36,616 nucleotides of DNA from Myroides injenensis M09-0166 (GTDB taxonomy: Bacteria > Bacteroidota > Bacteroidia > Flavobacteriales > Flavobacteriaceae), in contig NZ_BAEX01000026.1 of assembly GCF_000246945.1 (NCBI RefSeq), forward strand, positions 1 through 36,616, in the 5' to 3' direction. Under the pieces are notes generated by a model, which was given only the letters and a program-made list of their open reading frames with translations, had not been told where the DNA came from and ran no database searches. Below are positions 10,052 through 21,117 of the stretch, one piece after another (position 1 is the first letter of the stretch; each line of letters begins with the position of its first letter). The translations under genes and the position numbers were made by a program.

Positions 10052-10366
10052 ATGATTAAGCTAAAGATAAAAACAGGAGATACAGTACGTGTTATTGCTG
10101 GAGGTCACAAAGGATCTGAAGGTAAAGTAGTACGTGTATTACGTGAAAAAAACAAGGCTATTGTTGAAGGGGTTAACATCATTTCAAAACATGTTAAGCC
10201 TAGTGCTACAAACCCTCAAGGTGGAATTGTTAAAAGAGAAGCTCCTATCCATATTTCGAATTTAGCGATCGTAGATCCTAAAACGAATGAAGTAACTAAA
10301 GTTGCTTACGTAGAAGAAAATGGAAAAAAAGTGAGAGTTTCTAAAAAATCAAAAGAAGTATTATAG
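10052..10366 (+). CDS. rplX: 50S ribosomal protein L24
   Basis: L24 is an early assembly protein for the 50S subunit. The 104-aa product carries the KOW motif [21 protein letters not shown] (residues about 9-29) and [15 protein letters not shown]. It is 2 nt from rplE, so coupling is likely. Confidence 0.97.
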   Translation: MIKLKIKTGDTVRVIAGGHKGSEGKVVRVLREKNKAIVEGVNIISKHVKPSATNPQGGIVKREAPIHISNLAIVDPKTNEVTKVAYVEENGKKVRVSKKSKEVL

Positions 10367-10368
10367 TT

Positions 10369-10920
10369 ATGGCTTATATACCAAGACTTAAAGAAGAGTA
10401 TAAAAGCAGAGTTATTTCTGCTCTTACTGAGGAATTTGGTTACAAAAACGTTATGCAAGTTCCAAAACTTGAGAAAATCGTTGTTAGCCGTGGTGTAGGT
10501 GCTGCTGTATCTGATAAAAAATTAGTTGATTACGCTGTAGAGGAATTAACTAAAATTACAGGACAAAAAGCTGTTCCTACAATTTCTAAAAAAGACGTTG
10601 CAACCTTTAAATTAAGAAAAGGTATGCCAATCGGGGCGAAAGTAACATTACGTGGTGAAAGAATGTATGAATTTTTAGACCGCTTAGTTACTTCAGCTTT
10701 ACCACGAGTTAGAGATTTCTCAGGAATTAAATCTGACGGATTTGATGGAAGAGGAAATTATAATTTAGGTATTACTGAGCAAATTATTTTCCCTGAAATC
10801 AATATTGATAAAGTAAACAAAATCGCTGGTTTTGATATCACTTTCGTAACATCTGCAGAAACAGATAAAGAAGCGAAATCTTTACTTGCTGAATTAGGAT
10901 TACCTTTTAAAAAGAATTAA
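10369..10920 (+). CDS. rplE: 50S ribosomal protein L5
   Basis: L5 binds 5S rRNA and contacts the P-site tRNA. The 183-aa product has [61 protein letters not shown] and [13 protein letters not shown], matching the family from end to end. It is full length and 2 nt from rpsN. Confidence 0.98.
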   Translation: MAYIPRLKEEYKSRVISALTEEFGYKNVMQVPKLEKIVVSRGVGAAVSDKKLVDYAVEELTKITGQKAVPTISKKDVATFKLRKGMPIGAKVTLRGERMYEFLDRLVTSALPRVRDFSGIKSDGFDGRGNYNLGITEQIIFPEINIDKVNKIAGFDITFVTSAETDKEAKSLLAELGLPFKKN

Positions 10921-10922
10921 GT

Positions 10923-11192
10923 ATGGCTAAAGAATCAATGAAAGCCCGTGAGGTAAAAAGACAAGCATTAGTGGATAAATATGCTGCTAAAAGAAAAGCT
11001 CTTTTAGAAGCAGGAGACTACGAAGGGTTACAAAAATTACCTAAAAATGCTTCTCCAGTTCGTTTACATAACAGATGTAAATTGACAGGTAGACCAAGAG
11101 GGTATATGCGTCAATTCGGTATCTCTCGTGTTACTTTCCGTGAGATGGCTAACCAAGGATTGATACCTGGAGTTAAAAAGGCAAGTTGGTAA
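10923..11192 (+). CDS. rpsN: 30S ribosomal protein S14 (zinc-free type)
   Basis: S14 belongs to the head of the 30S subunit. The 89-aa product has the long form of the family, with an N-terminal basic helix and [23 protein letters not shown] followed by a C-terminal tail ending in KKASW. It lacks the CxxC...CxxC zinc site of the short type; a single Cys remains. It lies at the expected spc position between rplE and rpsH. Confidence 0.97.
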   Translation: MAKESMKAREVKRQALVDKYAAKRKALLEAGDYEGLQKLPKNASPVRLHNRCKLTGRPRGYMRQFGISRVTFREMANQGLIPGVKKASW

Positions 11193-11214
11193 TTAAGATT
11201 TAAAGGTAAAAACA

Positions 11215-11613
11215 ATGTATACAGATCCAATAGCAGATTTCCTTACAAGAATTAGAAACGCTGTACGTGCTAACCACAAAGTGGTTGAGATCCCAGCTTC
11301 TAACTTCAAAAAAGAAATCACGAAAATTTTATTCGATCAAGGATATATCTTAAGCTATAAATTTGATGATAGTTCAGTTCAAGGAACAATCAAAATAGCT
11401 TTAAAATATGATAAAGACACTAAAGAGTCTGTAATTAGAGATATCCAAAGAATTAGTAAACCAGGTTTGCGTAAATACGCATCTGCATCAGATCTTCCTA
11501 GAATCTTAAATGGTTTAGGAATCGCTATCGTTTCAACATCAAAAGGATTGATGACTGGAAAACAAGCGAAACAACTTAATGTTGGTGGAGAGGTAGTTTG
11601 TTACGTATACTAA
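11215..11613 (+). CDS. rpsH: 30S ribosomal protein S8
   Basis: S8 binds the central domain of 16S rRNA and, in E. coli, represses the spc operon. The 132-aa product starts with [19 protein letters not shown] and has [17 protein letters not shown] and [19 protein letters not shown] near the C-terminus. I saw no obvious S8 target copy in the spacers around rplE, though I could not fold them systematically. Confidence 0.98.
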   Translation: MYTDPIADFLTRIRNAVRANHKVVEIPASNFKKEITKILFDQGYILSYKFDDSSVQGTIKIALKYDKDTKESVIRDIQRISKPGLRKYASASDLPRILNGLGIAIVSTSKGLMTGKQAKQLNVGGEVVCYVY

Positions 11614-11630
11614 TTTAAAAAGACTAAGAG

Positions 11631-12173
11631 ATGTCAAGAATAGGAAAAAGTCCAGTAACAATTCCTGCAGGAGTAACGGTTGACGTTAAAGATGGAGAGA
11701 TTGTTGTTAAAGGTAAATTAGGAGAGCTTACTCAGAAATTTGATACAGTTAGTATTAAAGTTGAAGATAATCAAGTAATCGTTGAGCGTTCATCAGATTT
11801 AAAAGATGAAAGATCTAAACACGGTCTTTACCGTAGTTTAATCAACAATATGATTACAGGAGTTTCTGAAGGATTTACAATAGCTTTAGAATTGGTTGGG
11901 GTAGGTTATAGAGCTTCAAACCAAGGACAAAAATTAGATTTAGCTTTAGGGTTTTCTCACAATATCGTTATGAATATTGCTCCAGAAGTTTCTATCGAAA
12001 CTATTTCTGAAAAAGGGAAAAATCCAATTATTAAATTAACTTCATTTGACAAACAATTAGTTGGTCAGGTTGCAGCTAAGATCCGTTCATTCCGTAAACC
12101 TGAACCTTACAAAGGAAAAGGAATTAAGTTTGTGGGTGAAGAGTTAAGAAGAAAAGCAGGTAAATCAGCTTAA
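11631..12173 (+). CDS. rplF: 50S ribosomal protein L6
   Basis: L6 sits at the base of the L7/L12 stalk near the factor-binding site. The 180-aa product starts [14 protein letters not shown], has the duplicated beta-sheet fold and the C-terminal signature [25 protein letters not shown]. It is full length, with normal spc context. Confidence 0.98.
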   Translation: MSRIGKSPVTIPAGVTVDVKDGEIVVKGKLGELTQKFDTVSIKVEDNQVIVERSSDLKDERSKHGLYRSLINNMITGVSEGFTIALELVGVGYRASNQGQKLDLALGFSHNIVMNIAPEVSIETISEKGKNPIIKLTSFDKQLVGQVAAKIRSFRKPEPYKGKGIKFVGEELRRKAGKSA

Positions 12174-12184
12174 AAATTAAGACT

Positions 12185-12535
12185 ATGTCATTAACAAAAT
12201 CTGAAAGAAGACAACGTATAAAATTCAGAATCAGAAAAATCGTTAGCGGTACTGCTGCTCAACCAAGATTATCTGTATTCAGAAGTAATAAAGAAATCTA
12301 TGCTCAAATCATAGATGACGAGAATGGAGTAACTCTAGCTTCAGCATCTTCAAGAGAAGCTGGGATAACAAGAGGAACCAATATTGAAACTGCTGCATCG
12401 GTTGGAAAACTAATTGCAGAGAAAGCTTTAAAAGCTGGAGTAGAAAATGTATCTTTCGACAGAAATGGTTATTTATACCATGGACGTGTGAAATCATTAG
12501 CTGAAGGCGCTAGAGAAGCTGGATTAAAATTCTAA
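12185..12535 (+). CDS. rplR: 50S ribosomal protein L18
   Basis: L18 binds 5S rRNA together with L5. The 116-aa product has [21 protein letters not shown], a TLASASSRE segment and the C-terminal [24 protein letters not shown] signature. Position between rplF and rpsE is standard. Confidence 0.97.
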   Translation: MSLTKSERRQRIKFRIRKIVSGTAAQPRLSVFRSNKEIYAQIIDDENGVTLASASSREAGITRGTNIETAASVGKLIAEKALKAGVENVSFDRNGYLYHGRVKSLAEGAREAGLKF

Positions 12536-12541
12536 TTAGTT

Positions 12542-13066
12542 ATGTATCAAAATTATAAAAACGTAGAATTTGTAAAACCAAGTGGTCTTGATTTAAAAGA
12601 CCGTTTGGTTAGTGTTAATCGTGTAACTAAAGTAACTAAAGGGGGGCGTGCTTTTGGATTCTCTGCTGTAGTTGTTGTAGGTGACGAGAACGGTGTAGTG
12701 GGTCATGGTTTAGGTAAATCAAAAGATGTTTCTGAAGCAATTGCGAAAGCAGTAGAAGATGCAAAGAAAAACTTAGTTAGAATTCCTTTGAATGGACACA
12801 CTATCCCTCACGAACAAAAAGGTAAATTTAGTGGAGCAAGAGTTGTATTGATGCCTGCATCATTAGGTACTGGAGTTATCGCTGGAGGTTCTGTGAGAGC
12901 TGTTGTGGAAGCTGTAGGTATTACAGATTTATTATCTAAATCACAAGGTTCTTCAAACCCACATAATGTGGTTAAAGCTACTTTTGATGCTTTATTACGT
13001 TTAAGAAGTGCTTCTACAGTTGCAAAACAAAGAGGAATTTCTTTAGAAAAAGTATTTAAAGGTTAA
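12542..13066 (+). CDS. rpsE: 30S ribosomal protein S5
   Basis: S5 helps set decoding accuracy and mRNA helicase activity. The 174-aa product has [20 protein letters not shown], the [22 protein letters not shown] helix and [21 protein letters not shown]. The loop in which spectinomycin-resistance changes occur (VTKGGR) looks unaltered. It lies 6 nt after rplR. Confidence 0.98.
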   Translation: MYQNYKNVEFVKPSGLDLKDRLVSVNRVTKVTKGGRAFGFSAVVVVGDENGVVGHGLGKSKDVSEAIAKAVEDAKKNLVRIPLNGHTIPHEQKGKFSGARVVLMPASLGTGVIAGGSVRAVVEAVGITDLLSKSQGSSNPHNVVKATFDALLRLRSASTVAKQRGISLEKVFKG

Positions 13067-13078
13067 TTTGAGGGAATT

Positions 13079-13261
13079 ATGTCAAAGATAAAAGTAAAAC
13101 AAGTAAGAAGCCAAATTAACTGTCCTCTTTCACAAAAGAGAACATTAGAGGCTTTAGGACTTCGTAAGATTGGTCAAGTTGTAGAACATGATGCTACAAG
13201 TGCTATCTTAGGAATGGTAAATAAAGTTCAACACTTAGTTTCTGTAGAAGAAATTAAATAA
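13079..13261 (+). CDS. rpmD: 50S ribosomal protein L30
   Basis: L30 is a small large-subunit protein. The 60-aa product contains VKQVRSQINCPLSQKRTLEALGLRKIGQ and ends in the MVNKVQHLVSVEE motif typical of the family. It is placed between rpsE and rplO as expected. Confidence 0.96.
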   Translation: MSKIKVKQVRSQINCPLSQKRTLEALGLRKIGQVVEHDATSAILGMVNKVQHLVSVEEIK

Positions 13262-13272
13262 TTTTGTAAAGA

Positions 13273-13725
13273 ATGAATTTAAGTAATTTACAACCAGCAA
13301 ACGGTTCAGTACACAACCAAAACAAACGTGTTGGTCGTGGTGAAGGTTCTGGAAAAGGAGGAACTTCTACAAAAGGACATAAGGGAGCTAAATCACGTTC
13401 AGGATATTCTAAGAAGATCGGATTTGAAGGAGGGCAAATGCCACTTCAAAGACGTGTACCTAAGTTTGGTTTCAAGAACATTAATAGAGTTGAGTATGAT
13501 GCAATCAATTTAGATACTTTACAGTCTCTTGTTGATAATGGTGTTGTCACTGATACTATCGATTTTGCTCTTTTAGTGGAATTAGGTCTAACTTCTAAAA
13601 ATAGTTTAGTAAAGGTTTTAGGGCGTGGTGAACTTAAGGCGAAATTAAAAGTTTCTGCTCACAAGTTTTCAGCAACTGCAAAAGCTGCTATCGAAGCTGC
13701 TGGAGGAGAAATTGTAACGTTATAA
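13273..13725 (+). CDS. rplO: 50S ribosomal protein L15
   Basis: L15 is a late-assembly protein of the large subunit. The 150-aa product has the N-terminal glycine-rich GRGEGSGKGGTSTKGHKG, GFEGGQMPLQRRVPKFGF and the C-terminal KVSAHKFSATAKAAIEAAGG segment. secY begins 16 nt downstream, the universal arrangement. Confidence 0.98.
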   Translation: MNLSNLQPANGSVHNQNKRVGRGEGSGKGGTSTKGHKGAKSRSGYSKKIGFEGGQMPLQRRVPKFGFKNINRVEYDAINLDTLQSLVDNGVVTDTIDFALLVELGLTSKNSLVKVLGRGELKAKLKVSAHKFSATAKAAIEAAGGEIVTL

Positions 13726-13741
13726 AATCTTAGTAAACAAG

Positions 13742-15088
13742 ATGAAGAAGTTTTTTGAGACATTAGCCAATATTTGGAAAATTGAGGAACTAAAAAATAA
13801 GATCTTAATAACTTTAGGACTATTGCTTGTGTACCGTTTTGGTACACAAGTAACCTTACCAGGTATTGACGCAACAAAATTGCAAGCTTTAACAGAGCAA
13901 ACTGATCAAGGTATTGGTTGGTTAATCAATGTGTTTACAGGTGGTGCTTTTGCACAAGCATCTGTTTTCGCATTAGGTATTATGCCTTATATTTCTGCTT
14001 CCATTGTAGTACAGTTAATGGGAATTGCTGTTCCTTATTTGCAAAAACTACAGAATGATGGGGAAAGCGGTAGAAAGAAAATGAACCAAATTACAAGATG
14101 GTTAACTATTGGTATTACCTTGTTACAAGGACCAAGTTATATTTACAACTTGTATGTGCAATTGCCGTCAGACGCATTTTTGCTAGGTTTCAACTCTTTC
14201 TCATTCTTGTTTTCTTCAGTAATTATACTAGTTACCGGAACTATTTTTGCAATGTGGTTAGGTGAGAAAATTACTGATAAAGGTATTGGAAATGGTATTT
14301 CATTATTGATTATGGTTGGTATTATTGCAAGACTTCCAATGTCTTTCATTCAAGAGTTCCAATCAAGAATCACTGATAATAATGGAGGCCCAATGTTGGT
14401 GGTTATAGAAGTAATTTTATGGTTGTTAATCATTGTTGCTTGTATCTATTTGACTCTTGCGGTAAGAAGAATTCCAGTTCAATATGCAAGAAGAAGTGCT
14501 TCTGGTACGTATGATCAATCTATGTTAGGTGGAAATCGTCAATGGATTCCTTTAAAGCTTAATGCTTCTGGAGTTATGCCGATTATTTTTGCGCAGGCTA
14601 TTATGTTTGTGCCGGCAGCAGTAGCAGGATTATCTACATCAGATACTGCAAAATCTATAAGTTCTACGTTTCACGACGTGTTCGGATGGCAGTATAATTT
14701 ACTTTTTGCTTTATTAATCATAATTTTTACGTACTTTTACACCGCAATTACAGTACCGACAAATAAAATGGCAGATGATTTGAAGAGAAGTGGTGGGTTT
14801 ATTCCAGGTGTTAGACCAGGTTCAGAAACTGCAGATTTCTTAGATAGAATTATGTCATTAATCACATTCCCAGGGTCTTTATACCTAGCATTGATTGCAG
14901 TTTTTCCTGCTATAGTTGTTAGTTTATTAGGCGTACAACAGGGATGGGCTATGTTTTATGGTGGAACGTCACTATTAATTATGGTTAGTGTTGTTATAGA
15001 CACAATTCAGCAAGTCAATGCATATCTGTTGAATAAACAGTATGATAGTATGATGACAAGTGGTAAAAATAGAAGAGCAATAGCTTAA
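13742..15088 (+). CDS. secY: protein translocase subunit SecY
   Basis: SecY is the channel of the Sec translocon in the inner membrane. The 448-aa product has about ten hydrophobic segments, the plug region near [20 protein letters not shown] and [11 protein letters not shown], the loop [12 protein letters not shown], and the cytoplasmic C5 loop with [20 protein letters not shown]. It is co-transcribed with the ribosomal genes, between rplO and infA. The adk and map genes that follow secY in many bacteria are absent; infA starts 5 nt after the stop. Confidence 0.98.
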   Translation: MKKFFETLANIWKIEELKNKILITLGLLLVYRFGTQVTLPGIDATKLQALTEQTDQGIGWLINVFTGGAFAQASVFALGIMPYISASIVVQLMGIAVPYLQKLQNDGESGRKKMNQITRWLTIGITLLQGPSYIYNLYVQLPSDAFLLGFNSFSFLFSSVIILVTGTIFAMWLGEKITDKGIGNGISLLIMVGIIARLPMSFIQEFQSRITDNNGGPMLVVIEVILWLLIIVACIYLTLAVRRIPVQYARRSASGTYDQSMLGGNRQWIPLKLNASGVMPIIFAQAIMFVPAAVAGLSTSDTAKSISSTFHDVFGWQYNLLFALLIIIFTYFYTAITVPTNKMADDLKRSGGFIPGVRPGSETADFLDRIMSLITFPGSLYLALIAVFPAIVVSLLGVQQGWAMFYGGTSLLIMVSVVIDTIQQVNAYLLNKQYDSMMTSGKNRRAIA

Positions 15089-15093
15089 TTTTT

Positions 15094-15309
15094 ATGGCAA
15101 AACAATCAGCAATAGAACAAGACGGAGCAATCATAGAAGCATTGTCAAATGCAATGTTCCGTGTGGAATTAGAAAATGGACATGTTGTAATCGCTCATAT
15201 TTCAGGTAAAATGCGTATGCATTATATTAAATTACTACCTGGTGATAGAGTGAAATTGGAAATGAGTCCATATGACTTGACCAAAGCAAGAATTACTTAT
15301 AGATATTAA
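15094..15309 (+). CDS. infA: translation initiation factor IF-1
   Basis: IF-1 is an OB-fold protein that binds the A site during initiation. The 71-aa product starts [20 protein letters not shown] and has [20 protein letters not shown] and [21 protein letters not shown], the complete family signature. It is coupled closely to secY (5 nt) and followed by rpmJ. Confidence 0.98.
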   Translation: MAKQSAIEQDGAIIEALSNAMFRVELENGHVVIAHISGKMRMHYIKLLPGDRVKLEMSPYDLTKARITYRY

Positions 15310-15322
15310 AGAGGCTATTAAA

Positions 15323-15439
15323 ATGAAAGTAAGAGCATCAGTTAAAAAAAGAAGTGCCGAGTGCATTATAGTACGTAGAAAAGGTAGACTTTACGTTATT
15401 AATAAAAAGAATCCTAGATTTAAACAAAGACAAGGATAA
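15323..15439 (+). CDS. rpmJ: 50S ribosomal protein L36
   Basis: A 38-codon ORF, ATG at 15323, begins [13 protein letters not shown] and ends NPRFKQRQG. These are the two ends of L36. The zinc-binding CxxC...C...H set of the classical form is mostly gone; only one Cys remains (codon 14), so this is the zinc-free form. It lies between infA (13 nt) and rpsM (2 nt), where L36 is expected. Confidence 0.96.
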
Positions 15440-15441
15440 TT

Positions 15442-15816
15442 ATGGCAAGAATCGCAGGGGTAGATATACCTAAACACAAAAGAGGAGTTATTGCTTTAAC
15501 TTATATCTTCGGTATTGGTTCAAGCAGAGCTAAAGAAATTCTTGAAAGAGCTAATGTTAGCGAAGATAAAAAAGTTCAAGATTGGAATGATGATGAGATC
15601 GGAGCTATCCGTGAAGCTGTAGGTCAATTCACTATCGAAGGTGAATTACGTTCAGAAATTTCATTAAGCATCAAACGTTTAATGGACATTGGATGTTACA
15701 GAGGAATTCGTCATAGAACTGGTCTTCCATTAAGAGGGCAAAGAACTAAAAACAATTCTAGAACTAGAAAAGGTAAAAGAAAAACTGTTGCTAACAAGAA
15801 AAAAGCAACTAAATAA
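15442..15816 (+). CDS. rpsM: 30S ribosomal protein S13
   Basis: S13 forms part of the 30S head and intersubunit bridge B1. The 124-aa product starts [22 protein letters not shown] and has the C-terminal [21 protein letters not shown] signature and a Lys/Arg-rich tail that reaches tRNA. It opens the alpha section of the super-operon, 2 nt after rpmJ. Confidence 0.98.
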   Translation: MARIAGVDIPKHKRGVIALTYIFGIGSSRAKEILERANVSEDKKVQDWNDDEIGAIREAVGQFTIEGELRSEISLSIKRLMDIGCYRGIRHRTGLPLRGQRTKNNSRTRKGKRKTVANKKKATK

Positions 15817-15827
15817 TAAGTAGTAAT

Positions 15828-16211
15828 ATGGCTAAAGCGAATACAAAAAAACGTAAGGTACTTGTTGAATCAACAGGTGAAGCTCATATTAATGCGACGT
15901 TTAACAATATCATCATTTCATTAACTAATAAAAAAGGTGAAGTGATTTCTTGGTCATCAGCAGGTAAAATGGGATTCAGAGGTTCTAAAAAGAACACTCC
16001 ATACGCTGCGCAAATGGCTGCAGAAGATTGTGGTAAAGTTGCACTTGAGGCAGGATTGAAAAAAGTAAAAGTTTATGTAAAAGGACCAGGAAACGGTAGA
16101 GAATCTGCTATCAGATCATTACATAACAACGGAATTGAAGTAACTGAGATTATCGATATTACTCCAATGCCACATAATGGATGTCGTCCTCCAAAAAGAA
16201 GAAGAGTTTAA
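15828..16211 (+). CDS. rpsK: 30S ribosomal protein S11
   Basis: S11 lines the platform of the small subunit. The 127-aa product has [37 protein letters not shown] and [18 protein letters not shown], and ends [18 protein letters not shown], as expected. An 86-nt structured spacer separates it from rpsD, while it is only 11 nt from rpsM. Confidence 0.98.
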   Translation: MAKANTKKRKVLVESTGEAHINATFNNIIISLTNKKGEVISWSSAGKMGFRGSKKNTPYAAQMAAEDCGKVALEAGLKKVKVYVKGPGNGRESAIRSLHNNGIEVTEIIDITPMPHNGCRPPKRRRV

Positions 16212-16224
16212 TTATATAGTATAA

Positions 16225-16290
16225 CCTAAGGTAGGAATAGATTATCGGAGGAAAGTGACCTGAATTCATAATCCCTACCTTTTTTTAATT
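16225..16290 (+). promoter_or_regulatory. structured leader between rpsK and rpsD, candidate S4 site/attenuator
   Basis: The spacer folds into a two-part stem. AAGGTAGG (16228-16235) pairs with CCTACCTT (16274-16281), and inside it GATTAT (16240-16245) pairs with ATAATC (16268-16273). A purine-rich loop (GGAGGAAAGTGACC, 16247-16260) is enclosed, and AGG/CCT inside it may pair as well. A run of T follows the outer stem (16280-16286), as in an intrinsic terminator. S4 is the autoregulator of its operon in E. coli and Bacillus, so this is a plausible S4 target combined with an attenuator. I recall published S4-leader candidates in Bacteroidota but could not compare them. Confidence 0.65.
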
Positions 16291-16297
16291 TTTAGAA

Positions 16298-16903
16298 ATG
16301 GCAAGATATACTGGTCCACAAACTAAAATCGCGCGTAAATTCGGCGAAGCTATTTTCGGAGATGATAAATCTTTTGAAAAAAGAAATTATCCTCCAGGAC
16401 AACATGGTTTAGCAAAAAAGAGAGGTAAAAAATCTGAGTATGCTATCCAGTTAATGGAGAAACAAAAAGCTAAATATACTTACGGTATTTTAGAAAAGCA
16501 ATTCCGTAACCTTTACAAAAAAGCAGCTGCTGCTCGTGGTGTAACTGGTGAAGTATTGATTCAATTATGTGAATCAAGATTAGATAACGTTGTATTCAGA
16601 ATGGGTATTGCTCCTTCTCGTCGTGCAGCTCGTCAAATCGTTTCTCACAGACATATTACAGTTAATGGTGAGGTTGTGAATATCCCTTCTTACCAATTAA
16701 AACCTGGTGATAAAGTTGCAGTTCGTGAAAAATCTAAATCTCTAGAAATCATCGAACGTTCGTTATCTAATTCTAGTACTGTTTATGAATGGATTACTTG
16801 GAATCCTGAAACTTTGGAAGGTACTTTCGTATCTATTCCTCAAAGACTTCAAGTTCCAGAAAACATTAAAGAACAGTTAATCGTAGAGTTGTACAACAAA
16901 TAA
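16298..16903 (+). CDS. rpsD: 30S ribosomal protein S4
   Basis: S4 nucleates 30S assembly on the 5' domain of 16S rRNA and autoregulates in several phyla. The 201-aa product starts [16 protein letters not shown], has [20 protein letters not shown], and the S4 RNA-binding motif [26 protein letters not shown] with [20 protein letters not shown]. The N-terminal zinc cysteines of some homologues are absent. A structured 86-nt leader precedes it, and rpoA follows after 25 nt. Confidence 0.98.
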   Translation: MARYTGPQTKIARKFGEAIFGDDKSFEKRNYPPGQHGLAKKRGKKSEYAIQLMEKQKAKYTYGILEKQFRNLYKKAAAARGVTGEVLIQLCESRLDNVVFRMGIAPSRRAARQIVSHRHITVNGEVVNIPSYQLKPGDKVAVREKSKSLEIIERSLSNSSTVYEWITWNPETLEGTFVSIPQRLQVPENIKEQLIVELYNK

Positions 16904-16928
16904 TAATTGACATTCAGTCGAAACAAAT

Positions 16929-17921
16929 ATGGCAATATTTAATTTTCAAAAGCCCGATAAAGTTATCATGATTGATTCGACCGATTTTAAAGGTAAATTC
17001 GAATTTAGACCTTTAGAACCGGGATATGGATTGACTATTGGTAATGCATTAAGAAGAGTTCTTCTATCTTCACTTGAAGGATATGCTATTACTTCGGTTC
17101 GTATCGAAGGTGTAGACCATGAGTTTTCTACTATAGCAGGCGTAGTTGAGGATGTTACTGAAATAATCCTAAATTTAAAACAAGTTCGTTTTAAACGTCA
17201 AATCGAAGATGTGGATAATGAATCTGTTTCTATCTCTTTTTCAGGTAAAGAACAATTAACTGCTGGAGATTTTCAAAAGTTTATCTCTAGTTTTCAGGTT
17301 CTTAACCCAGAATTAGTTATCTGTAATTTGGATAGTAATGTTACTATCAATATGGATTTAACTATTGAAAAGGGTAGAGGATATGTTCCTGCAGAAGAAA
17401 ATAGAAAACCTAATGCACCAATTGGTACCATCTTTACGGATTCAATTTATACTCCAGTTAAGAACGTTAAGTATGCTATTGAAAACTATCGTGTTGAACA
17501 AAAAACTGACTATGAAAAGTTAGTTTTCGATATTATCACAGATGGTTCAATTCATCCAAAGGATGCTTTAACGGAAGCAGCAAAAACTTTGATTCATCAT
17601 TTTATGCTGTTCTCTGACGAAAGAATTACTTTAGAGGCAGATGAAATCGCTCAAACTGAATCATATGATGAAGAATCATTACATATGAGACAGCTTCTAA
17701 AAACTAAATTGGTAGATTTAGATCTTTCAGTTCGAGCATTAAATTGTTTGAAAGCGGCTGAAGTAGATACATTAGGAGATTTGGTTTCATTTAACAAAAA
17801 CGATCTTATGAAATTCAGAAACTTTGGTAAAAAATCTTTATCAGAGTTAGAAGAATTAGTTGCTGTTAAAGGACTTAATTTTGGTATGGATCTATCAAAA
17901 TACAAATTAGATAAAGAATAA
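16929..17921 (+). CDS. rpoA: RNA polymerase subunit alpha
   Basis: The alpha subunit dimerises to start RNA polymerase assembly and binds upstream promoter DNA and regulators. The 330-aa product has the N-terminal assembly domain with [21 protein letters not shown] and [12 protein letters not shown], a linker near residue 235-250, and the C-terminal helix-hairpin-helix domain with [19 protein letters not shown] and [16 protein letters not shown]. Its position between rpsD and rplQ is the alpha-operon norm. Confidence 0.98.
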   Translation: MAIFNFQKPDKVIMIDSTDFKGKFEFRPLEPGYGLTIGNALRRVLLSSLEGYAITSVRIEGVDHEFSTIAGVVEDVTEIILNLKQVRFKRQIEDVDNESVSISFSGKEQLTAGDFQKFISSFQVLNPELVICNLDSNVTINMDLTIEKGRGYVPAEENRKPNAPIGTIFTDSIYTPVKNVKYAIENYRVEQKTDYEKLVFDIITDGSIHPKDALTEAAKTLIHHFMLFSDERITLEADEIAQTESYDEESLHMRQLLKTKLVDLDLSVRALNCLKAAEVDTLGDLVSFNKNDLMKFRNFGKKSLSELEELVAVKGLNFGMDLSKYKLDKE

Positions 17922-17954
17922 TCTAGACCTTTAAAGTCTAAATTCTAGAAAGAG

Positions 17955-18431
17955 ATGAGACACGGAAAAAAAATAAATCATTTAGGTAGAAAAAAAGGAC
18001 ATAGAGATTCTATGTTGGCTAATATGGCTTGTTCTCTAATTGAGCACAAACGTATTAATACTACTGTTGCAAAAGCAAAAGCTTTAAAACAGTTTATTGA
18101 GCCTTTAGTAACTAAAGCTAAAACTGACGATACTCATAATCGTCGTATTGTTTTTTCTTATATAAAACAAAAAGATGCTGTTACTGAATTGTTCAGAGAA
18201 GTAGCTCAAAAAGTTGGTGATCGTCCAGGAGGATATACTCGTATTATTAAATTAGGTAATCGTCAAGGAGATAATGCTGATATGGCTATGATTGAATTTG
18301 TAGATTTTAATGAAATTTACAATGTAGCTAAGAAAGAAGCTAAGAAAACTACACGTAGAGGTAAGAAAAAAGCTGTAGAAGCTGAAACTGCTACTGTAGA
18401 AACTTCTAATGAAGCTGAAACTAATGAATAG
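17955..18431 (+). CDS. rplQ: 50S ribosomal protein L17
   Basis: L17 sits near the tunnel exit. The 158-aa product starts [20 protein letters not shown] and has [19 protein letters not shown] and [27 protein letters not shown]. Beyond about residue 125 it has a Lys/Ala/Glu-rich tail that makes it some 30 residues longer than the E. coli protein, as is common in Bacteroidota. It is the last gene of the super-operon; a terminator follows 38 nt later. Confidence 0.98.
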   Translation: MRHGKKINHLGRKKGHRDSMLANMACSLIEHKRINTTVAKAKALKQFIEPLVTKAKTDDTHNRRIVFSYIKQKDAVTELFREVAQKVGDRPGGYTRIIKLGNRQGDNADMAMIEFVDFNEIYNVAKKEAKKTTRRGKKKAVEAETATVETSNEAETNE

Positions 18432-18468
18432 TTATTTTTACTTTGAAGTAAATTTAATATTTTGATAT

Positions 18469-18503
18469 AAAGGACATTCTTTTTTAGAATGTCCTTTTTT
18501 TTG
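18469..18503 (+). terminator. intrinsic terminator closing the ribosomal super-operon
   Basis: AAAGGACATTCT (18469-18480) and AGAATGTCCTTT (18486-18497) form a perfect 12-bp stem with a TTTTT loop, followed by a long T run. Confidence 0.9.
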
Positions 18504-18513
18504 TTTTTTTAAT

Positions 18514-18521
18514 TATTTTTG
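18514..18521 (+). promoter_or_regulatory. candidate -7 element for carA
   Basis: TATTTTTG matches the TAnnTTTG consensus and lies 22 nt before the carA ATG, just after the T run of the preceding terminator. No -33 TTG at the usual distance is evident, so the call is tentative. Confidence 0.45.
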
Positions 18522-18543
18522 CATTTGACAATACAACTAACTC

Positions 18544-19665
18544 ATGGAATTTAAAAATAAAAAGGAAGGTGTTATAGTGCTTTATGATGGTACTATTTTT
18601 TATGGTAAATCTGTAGGTATCGAAGGTACTGCTTATGGTGAGATTTGCTTTAATACAGGTATGACTGGATATCAAGAAATTTTTACTGATCCATCTTATT
18701 ATGGACAGATTATGTTAGCTACAACAGCTCATATTGGTAATTATGGAGTCCATAAAGATGAGTTCGATTCTGATAGTATAAAGATTAGTGGTTTAGTATG
18801 TAAAAATTTTAGTGATTTTCAGTCTCGTCCTAGTGCAGATGAAACGTTATATGAATATTTTGAGAAAGCTAATTTAGTAGCTATATCTGATGTAGATACA
18901 CGTGCATTAACTGCATATATTAGGGATAATGGTGCTATGAATGCTATCATTTCAACAGACGATACTGATATTGATAAGCTTCGTGAAATGGTAAAAAATG
19001 TTCCATCAATGGATGGTCTTGAATTGGCATCTAAAGTATCAACTAAAGAGCCTTATTTTTATGGCGACAGTAATGCTACTTATAGAATAGCTGCACTTGA
19101 TTTTGGTATTAAAACTAATATACTACGTTGTCTTGCTGAGCGAGATTGTTATGTTAAGGTGTTTCCTTATGACAGTTCTTATACTGACTTGAAAGCTTTT
19201 GAACCTGATGGTATTTTTCTTTCTAATGGGCCAGGTGATCCTGAAGCTTTGGGTAAACTTGGAATTCTTGCAACTGTCAATGAAATTATTGATTCTGGTT
19301 TACCAGTTTTTGGAATTTGCTTAGGTCATCAATTAATTGGTTTATCACAAGGAATTAAAACTTTTAAAATGTTTAGTGGACATCGTGGTGTTAATCATCC
19401 AATTTTGAACACAATTACAGAAAGAGGTGAAATTACTTCGCAAAATCATGGTTTTGCAGTTATAAAAGAAGATGTAGAAAATAGTAATACATTAGAAATT
19501 ACTCATTTACATTTAAATGATAGCACTGTTGCTGGGATGAGAATGAAAAATAAAGATGTTTTTTCAGTTCAATATCATCCAGAATCTAGTCCTGGACCTC
19601 ATGATTCTCGTTATTTGTTTGATGAGTTTATAGAGAATATTAAGAAAGTTAAAGTAGCCATTTAG
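18544..19665 (+). CDS. carA: carbamoyl-phosphate synthase small (glutaminase) subunit
   Basis: CarA hydrolyses glutamine and passes ammonia to CarB for carbamoyl phosphate, the precursor of pyrimidines and arginine. The 373-aa product has the N-terminal CPSase domain (FNTGMTGYQEIFTDPSYYGQI, residues about 36-56, and SDVDTRALTAYIRDNGAM) and a class I glutamine amidotransferase domain from about residue 180. The nucleophile Cys259 is in GICLGHQ, with His345 and Glu347 in YHPES, so the triad is intact. carB is not adjacent. The stop codon lies in the loop of its own terminator. Confidence 0.97.
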   Translation: MEFKNKKEGVIVLYDGTIFYGKSVGIEGTAYGEICFNTGMTGYQEIFTDPSYYGQIMLATTAHIGNYGVHKDEFDSDSIKISGLVCKNFSDFQSRPSADETLYEYFEKANLVAISDVDTRALTAYIRDNGAMNAIISTDDTDIDKLREMVKNVPSMDGLELASKVSTKEPYFYGDSNATYRIAALDFGIKTNILRCLAERDCYVKVFPYDSSYTDLKAFEPDGIFLSNGPGDPEALGKLGILATVNEIIDSGLPVFGICLGHQLIGLSQGIKTFKMFSGHRGVNHPILNTITERGEITSQNHGFAVIKEDVENSNTLEITHLHLNDSTVAGMRMKNKDVFSVQYHPESSPGPHDSRYLFDEFIENIKKVKVAI

Positions 19666-19679
19666 TGGCTACTTTTTTT
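19651..19679 (+). terminator. intrinsic terminator overlapping the end of carA
   Basis: AAAGTAGCCA (19651-19660) and TGGCTACTTT (19666-19675) pair around the loop TTTAG and are followed by T residues. The loop contains the carA stop codon TAG (19663-19665), so the left arm is coding sequence. Confidence 0.88.
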
Positions 19680-19736
19680 ATGTTTTATTCTTACTTGATC
19701 TTTGGTGATAATGTTAATTTTTCATTTTTTAATTCG

Positions 19737-19744
19737 TAAATTTG
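19737..19744 (+). promoter_or_regulatory. candidate -7 element for eno
   Basis: TAAATTTG fits TAnnTTTG and lies 31 nt before the eno start, after the carA terminator. A well-spaced -33 TTG was not found, so confidence is moderate. Confidence 0.5.
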
Positions 19745-19754
19745 TTTATACTAA

Positions 19755-21065
<1,311 letters not shown>

Positions 21066-21077
21066 GTTATTATTAAT

Positions 21078-21117
21078 AAAATCAAAGCCTCTAGAATTCT
21101 AGAGGCTTTGATTTTTA
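21078..21117 (+). terminator. intrinsic terminator after eno, perfect palindrome
   Basis: A perfect 38-bp palindrome (21078-21115) is centred on GAATTC, with arms AAAATCAAAGCCTCTAG and its complement. A T-rich end makes it function in the plus direction, and the A-rich left flank would allow either strand. Confidence 0.88.
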
